Source: Terriglobales bacterium
Lineage (GTDB): Bacteria > Acidobacteriota > Terriglobia > Terriglobales > SCQP01
Length of the DNA: 46,951 nucleotides
Assembly: GCA_025451775.1 (NCBI GenBank)
Contig: JANWJU010000053.1
Location: 1 to 46,951, forward strand
Direction: 5' to 3'
Shown: piece after piece, positions 44,210 through 46,951 of the stretch
How the letters are laid out: the number at the start of each line of letters is the position of its first letter
Position numbering within the stretch: the first letter of the stretch is position 1
Position numbers and translations under genes: made by a program
The notes under the pieces: model-generated
Seen by the model: the letters and a program-made list of their open reading frames with translations, nothing else
Databases searched by the model: none
Told to the model about the DNA's origin: nothing

Positions 44210-44996
44210 CTGCCTGGCCGTCCCGGCCCTCCTCGCCGCGCTCCTCGGGAGCGCGGGCGGGGCATTCGGAGCGGCGGCCCCGGGCCCCCCGCCCGCCGAG
44301 CGGATCAAGGCCCAGCTCATCGACAACTTCCTGCAGGATCAGCAGGCGCTGCAGGGCTACATGCACCGCGAGCATGTGACCATCGAGAAGGATGGCGCCC
44401 GCGAGGGACATACTCTCCGCGTGTGGTACGTCCATGGCCACGAGATTAACGAAACCATCGCTCACGACGATTTCCCGATTTCGGCCGGGGAACTCGCGGC
44501 CGGGCAAAAATCCGCGCTGAAGCATGCCGCTGAAGCCGCCCAGAAGCCGCCCGCGCCGGCGGGCATGCTGGTGTTCGGCGGCCACGCATACCCGTTCTCC
44601 AAGCTGGCGAATGATTTCGTCTACGGACCGGCCGAGGTTCGCACCTGGAATGGCCGCACCATTTGGGTCTACGCCGCCACCCCCAACCCGCGCGCCGAAA
44701 GCCGCAGCCGGGAGGAGAAGTTGCTGCTTCACACCGCCGGCGAGGTGTGGGTCGATGCCGGCGACCTGCACATCATCCGCATCAGCATGCATCTTACGTC
44801 GCCGGTCAAGTACGGATTCGGAGTGTTGGCCACCGTCCACAGCGCCGCGCTGAACCTCGTTCTGGACCCCGGCGGCGCCGGCGCGTGGTTACCCCAGGAG
44901 GCCGATTTCAACGTGCAAGCCACCGTGCTGCTGCTGAAGTCGATCTCCCGCGCCAAGCGGACCACCTACTCCGATTACCGGGTTGAGGCGCGCTAA
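44172..44996 (+). CDS. Exported protein of unknown function
   Basis: 274 residues from the ATG at 44172, which lies within the end of clpC (38-base overlap). A signal peptide is clear (CLAVPALLAALLGSAGGAFGA). No catalytic motif is recognised. The mature part is rich in beta strands: IKAQLIDNFLQDQQALQGYMHREHVTI, RTWNGRTIWVYAATPNP, EKLLLHTAGEVWVDAGDLHIIRISMHLTSPVKYGFG, and SISRAKRTTYSDYRVEA at the end. Strand pattern and the WVDAGDLHIIRI / YSDYR elements recall LolA/LolB-like lipoprotein carriers and acidobacterial exported proteins of the same shape. This resemblance is weak; lolD two genes upstream makes it suggestive only. It converges with the pseudopilin gene. Confidence 0.75.
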   Translation: MPRYKKRFCSPSSCLAVPALLAALLGSAGGAFGAAAPGPPPAERIKAQLIDNFLQDQQALQGYMHREHVTIEKDGAREGHTLRVWYVHGHEINETIAHDDFPISAGELAAGQKSALKHAAEAAQKPPAPAGMLVFGGHAYPFSKLANDFVYGPAEVRTWNGRTIWVYAATPNPRAESRSREEKLLLHTAGEVWVDAGDLHIIRISMHLTSPVKYGFGVLATVHSAALNLVLDPGGAGAWLPQEADFNVQATVLLLKSISRAKRTTYSDYRVEAR

Positions 44997-45865
44997 CGGC
45001 CCGGAGGCGGCACATTGTTCGAGGGCGGGAGGCCTTGGGGCGGGAGCGTCGAGGGCGCACCGGAGCCATTGGAAGACACACCGGGCAGGCCGGCCGTCGC
45101 ACCGGCAGCGCCACGCAGCGACGGATCCTGGGCGTAGTTATAGACAAACTGCCAATCGTTCGGAATGTCGAAACCGTTGAAGGCATGCACCGCGGGCTTC
45201 TTGCTCAGCGGCGACACCCCGATGACCGCCCCGCCCCCACCGCCGGCAGGCTGGCCCGCCGGCGGTGTTCCCGCACCCATCGCTCCCGCACCCAAGGCTC
45301 CGGTGCCGGCGGCGCCTGGGCCTGCTGCCCCCAGGGCTGGCGCGATCGGCGTGGCGCCCGGCGCGGGGGTCTGGCCCGTGGCGTCCGTGGTGGGCGCGCC
45401 CGTCAAATTTGGTCCGGCGATGCCACCGGCGGCAGACGCCATGGAGGCCGGCGGCTGGTCGACAATCTCGGCCGTCACCGCCTGTCCAAAATGGATGACC
45501 TGCCAACCATCCACGTCCTGCTCGCCGTTGCTACCGGTGCCGCTCGTTCCCCGCGCCCCGGCTGGGACCAGCGGATCCTGCCAAGTTTCACGTAGATATC
45601 GCAAGCCGCTGGCATCACGCTGCACCAGCACGTCAAGACTCGCCGGATAGCGCCCGTTTTTGTGAAAGTATCGCTTGATACCCTCGCGGTACTGGCGGGC
45701 GTAGTCGATAGTTCGGGCTTCCCGCTCCCTCCGAATCTGCGTCGCCCACCGCGGCATCGCCTGCGCCAGCGTGATGACGAAAACGCTGAGCGCCACCATG
45801 ATCACCAGGAGTGCATAGCCGTCTTCAACCCGGCCGGGGCGGCGGCATTGGCGGCAGAAAGCCAT
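44993..45865 (-). CDS. Type II secretion/type IV pilus pseudopilin-like protein
   Basis: 290 residues from the ATG at 45865; a GTG at 45871 is the alternative. The N-terminus has a prepilin-type leader: short basic part (CRQCRRPGRVEDG), then a hydrophobic helix YALLVIMVALSVFVITLAQA. A prepilin peptidase would cut after Gly16. The expected Glu at mature position 5 is missing (Tyr-Ala-Leu-Leu-Val). The rest has the pseudopilin pattern of an amphipathic helix (EREARTIDYARQYREGIKRYFHKNGRYPASLDVLV) and RYLRETWQDPL, then a long Gly/Ala/Pro-rich tract (about 145-215). It probably belongs to a secretion or pilus apparatus. Overlaps the exported protein's stop by 4 bases, convergently. Confidence 0.8.
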   Translation of the reverse strand: MAFCRQCRRPGRVEDGYALLVIMVALSVFVITLAQAMPRWATQIRREREARTIDYARQYREGIKRYFHKNGRYPASLDVLVQRDASGLRYLRETWQDPLVPAGARGTSGTGSNGEQDVDGWQVIHFGQAVTAEIVDQPPASMASAAGGIAGPNLTGAPTTDATGQTPAPGATPIAPALGAAGPGAAGTGALGAGAMGAGTPPAGQPAGGGGGAVIGVSPLSKKPAVHAFNGFDIPNDWQFVYNYAQDPSLRGAAGATAGLPGVSSNGSGAPSTLPPQGLPPSNNVPPPGR

Positions 45866-45891
45866 CCTCACCAGTGTAGCGCGGCCGCCAA

Positions 45892-45930
45892 TAAAAAAGG
45901 CCGGAGCCCGTTGGTGGCTCCGGCCTTCTC
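45892..45930 (-). terminator. Rho-independent terminator after the TPR lipoprotein gene
   Basis: On the minus strand, AAGGCCGGAGCC pairs with GGCTCCGGCCTT (45916-45927 with 45897-45908) around a 7-base loop, and six Ts (complement of the A-run at 45893-45898) follow. A 12-bp stem plus T-tract in the gap after the TPR lipoprotein stop; it also separates that gene from the pseudopilin gene downstream. Confidence 0.9.
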
Positions 45931-45946
45931 GGTTTAGAGAAATCCG

Positions 45947-46816
45947 CTACTGGCTGTTGCTATCCGAGGCCGGCTGGCCGGATTCGTCAACCACCACGCC
46001 TCCAGAGCTCTTTTTATTGGCAGCGGCGACGGCGGCCTTGCGTTCCGCCAAGCCGCGCGCGGCGTAGTCGTCGGCGATCTTGATATCCGCCTCCCGCTCG
46101 GTGGCGTCGCCGCAGGACATGTCGGCCTTATCCCGGTACAGCAAGTTGAGATAGGTCATGGCGTCATCATAGGTGGGCCGCAGCTCAATCGCTTTCTTCA
46201 GCTGCGTGATACCGTCATCGATGATGGCCCCGTCGTTGGCGCTCAATTCCTTGCAGGTCTTCTTGGTTGCCGCGGTGGCCTTCTTCCCCACGAGCGCGGC
46301 CGTGACATCGGTGACGCCAGCCGCTTGGCGGGCGGAGACGATGCCCTTGTGGGTCTTCTGGTAGGCGATCGCGCCCAGCGTATAGTAGGCTTCGGGATTG
46401 TTGGGCGAGATGGTCAGGGCGCGCTGGTAATCGGCCTGGGCCTGGTTCAGGTCGCCCATGTCGTAATTGAGACGGGCCATCCCCACCACGGCGTTGGCGT
46501 TGTTGGGATCCTGATCCAAAACTCGCTGGTACTCGGCGAGCGCCTGCTGCGCCATGCGCATGTTGTCGGGCGTGGGCGCGCCGGGGATGAACTGGGACTG
46601 GTAGGCGGTGGCCAGATAGATCTTGGCGTTGACCAGGGTTGGATCCAGTTCGATGGCCTTTTGGAAGTGGCCAATGGCCTCGTTGAATGAGGCCGATTTG
46701 AAGGCGGTGACCCCGCGGTTGAGCTGATCACGGGCCTCGAGTTTGGTGCAACCGGCGGCGGCGATGCTCAGGCCAGCGAGCAGGCCCACGACACAGAGTT
46801 TGATATAGCGATTCAT
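45947..46816 (-). CDS. TPR-repeat lipoprotein
   Basis: 289 residues with a lipoprotein signal: hydrophobic CVVGLLAGLSIAA, lipobox AAAGC with Cys23 as the likely lipidated residue. TPR units follow from about residue 30 (QLNRGVTAFKSASFNEAIGHFQKAIELDP; AQQALAEYQRVLDQDPNNANAVVGMARLNYDMGDLNQAQADYQRALTISPNNPEAYYTLGAIAYQ; GITQLKKAIELRPTYDDAMTYLNLLYRDKA). TPR lipoproteins act as scaffolds at the inner face of the outer membrane, often in secretion or pilus assembly, which fits the pseudopilin gene downstream. GGAG lies about 10 bases upstream of the ATG at 46816, and a terminator follows at 45892-45930. Confidence 0.9.
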   Translation of the reverse strand: MNRYIKLCVVGLLAGLSIAAAGCTKLEARDQLNRGVTAFKSASFNEAIGHFQKAIELDPTLVNAKIYLATAYQSQFIPGAPTPDNMRMAQQALAEYQRVLDQDPNNANAVVGMARLNYDMGDLNQAQADYQRALTISPNNPEAYYTLGAIAYQKTHKGIVSARQAAGVTDVTAALVGKKATAATKKTCKELSANDGAIIDDGITQLKKAIELRPTYDDAMTYLNLLYRDKADMSCGDATEREADIKIADDYAARGLAERKAAVAAANKKSSGGVVVDESGQPASDSNSQ

Positions 46817-46839
46817 GAGCGCAGGCTCTCCTTTAATTG

Positions 46840-46951
46840 GCGCGGGCCCCAGCGCGGCTGCGCCGCGCGTCCCGCTTATGCTCGCCTCGGTCCGGGGCCC
46901 CTTCGCCCCAACCCGAGGCTGCGCAAATTTTTGCGCGGGCCCCAGCGCGGC
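46840..46951. repeat. Direct repeat with 93-base period at right edge
   Basis: The 19 bases at 46840-46858 (GCGCGGGCCCCAGCGCGGC) recur exactly at 46933-46951, 93 bases apart, and the window ends there. Read on the opposite strand, the unit contains CCCCGGACCG, GCGAGCATAAGCGGG and GCGCAAAAATTTGCGCAGC in the same order as CCCCGCACCG, GCGAGCATGAGCGGG and GTTAAAATCCAGCGCAGC of the 86-bp repeats before polX. So it belongs to the same family, inverted. It begins 24 bases upstream of the TPR lipoprotein start. The array probably continues beyond the window. Confidence 0.75.

Overview
High-GC, densely packed bacterial DNA, most likely from an acidobacterium (phylum Acidobacteriota). The best evidence is the pair of very large outer-membrane receptors with an N-terminal carboxypeptidase-regulatory domain and a TonB-dependent barrel, a family greatly expanded in that phylum. 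A quinoprotein homologue with degraded cofactor residues, a CarboxypepD-TPR secreted protein and many GTG/TTG starts coupled through 4-base overlaps agree with this. No rRNA, tRNA, CRISPR array, transposase or phage gene was seen.

Layout. 1-8.9 kb (+): two tandem paralogous TonB-dependent receptors (the first cut by the window edge), then a di-haem-type cytochrome c, a PQQ-type beta-propeller dehydrogenase homologue and an exported TIM-barrel sugar isomerase-like protein. 8.9-12.5 kb (-): housekeeping operon recO-glyQ-glyS. 12.6-18.9 kb (-): M28/glutaminyl-cyclase-like hydrolase; an export cassette (adaptor, MacB/LolD-type ATPase, TolC-type channel) with no permease; a STAS protein; a YceI protein. 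19-22.7 kb: a degenerate short SDR-like gene, scoAB CoA transferase, a TonB energy transducer and an AlkA-type glycosylase. 22.7-26.7 kb (-): an exported MBL-fold hydrolase and the two-subunit 2-oxoacid:ferredoxin oxidoreductase korAB, with a TATAAT box almost touching its start. 26.8-33.8 kb (+): a tightly coupled six-gene sugar operon (glycosidase, zinc-ribbon epimerase, GT4-like transferase and three CgeB-like transferases). 33.9-38.9 kb: a TPR protein, an ACP-FabF pair on the minus strand, a 86-bp tandem-repeat array and polX. 38.8-46.8 kb: psd and lolC diverging from lolD-clpC, an exported hypothetical protein, a pseudopilin-like protein and a TPR lipoprotein.

How the genes fit together. 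Receptors, a TonB protein, Lol-type transport and export proteins indicate a didermic cell with an active outer membrane. The sugar operon is the best candidate for an undescribed system. Its first gene reads as a clan GH-A glycosidase whose barrel order appears rotated (strands beta4-beta8 first, beta1-beta3 last). It is followed by an epimerase with a zinc-ribbon insertion, a transferase carrying what looks like an in-frame repeat insertion, and three tandem CgeB-family transferases. The product is unknown; no flippase or polymerase lies within the cluster.

Two classes of dispersed repeat are visible. One is a GC-rich element of about 86-93 bp, tandem upstream of polX and again, inverted, at the right edge. 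The other is a palindromic 20-mer shared between the scoB-tonB gap and the interior of the transferase gene. Functions are inferred from sequence motifs recognised by eye; no database search was run.
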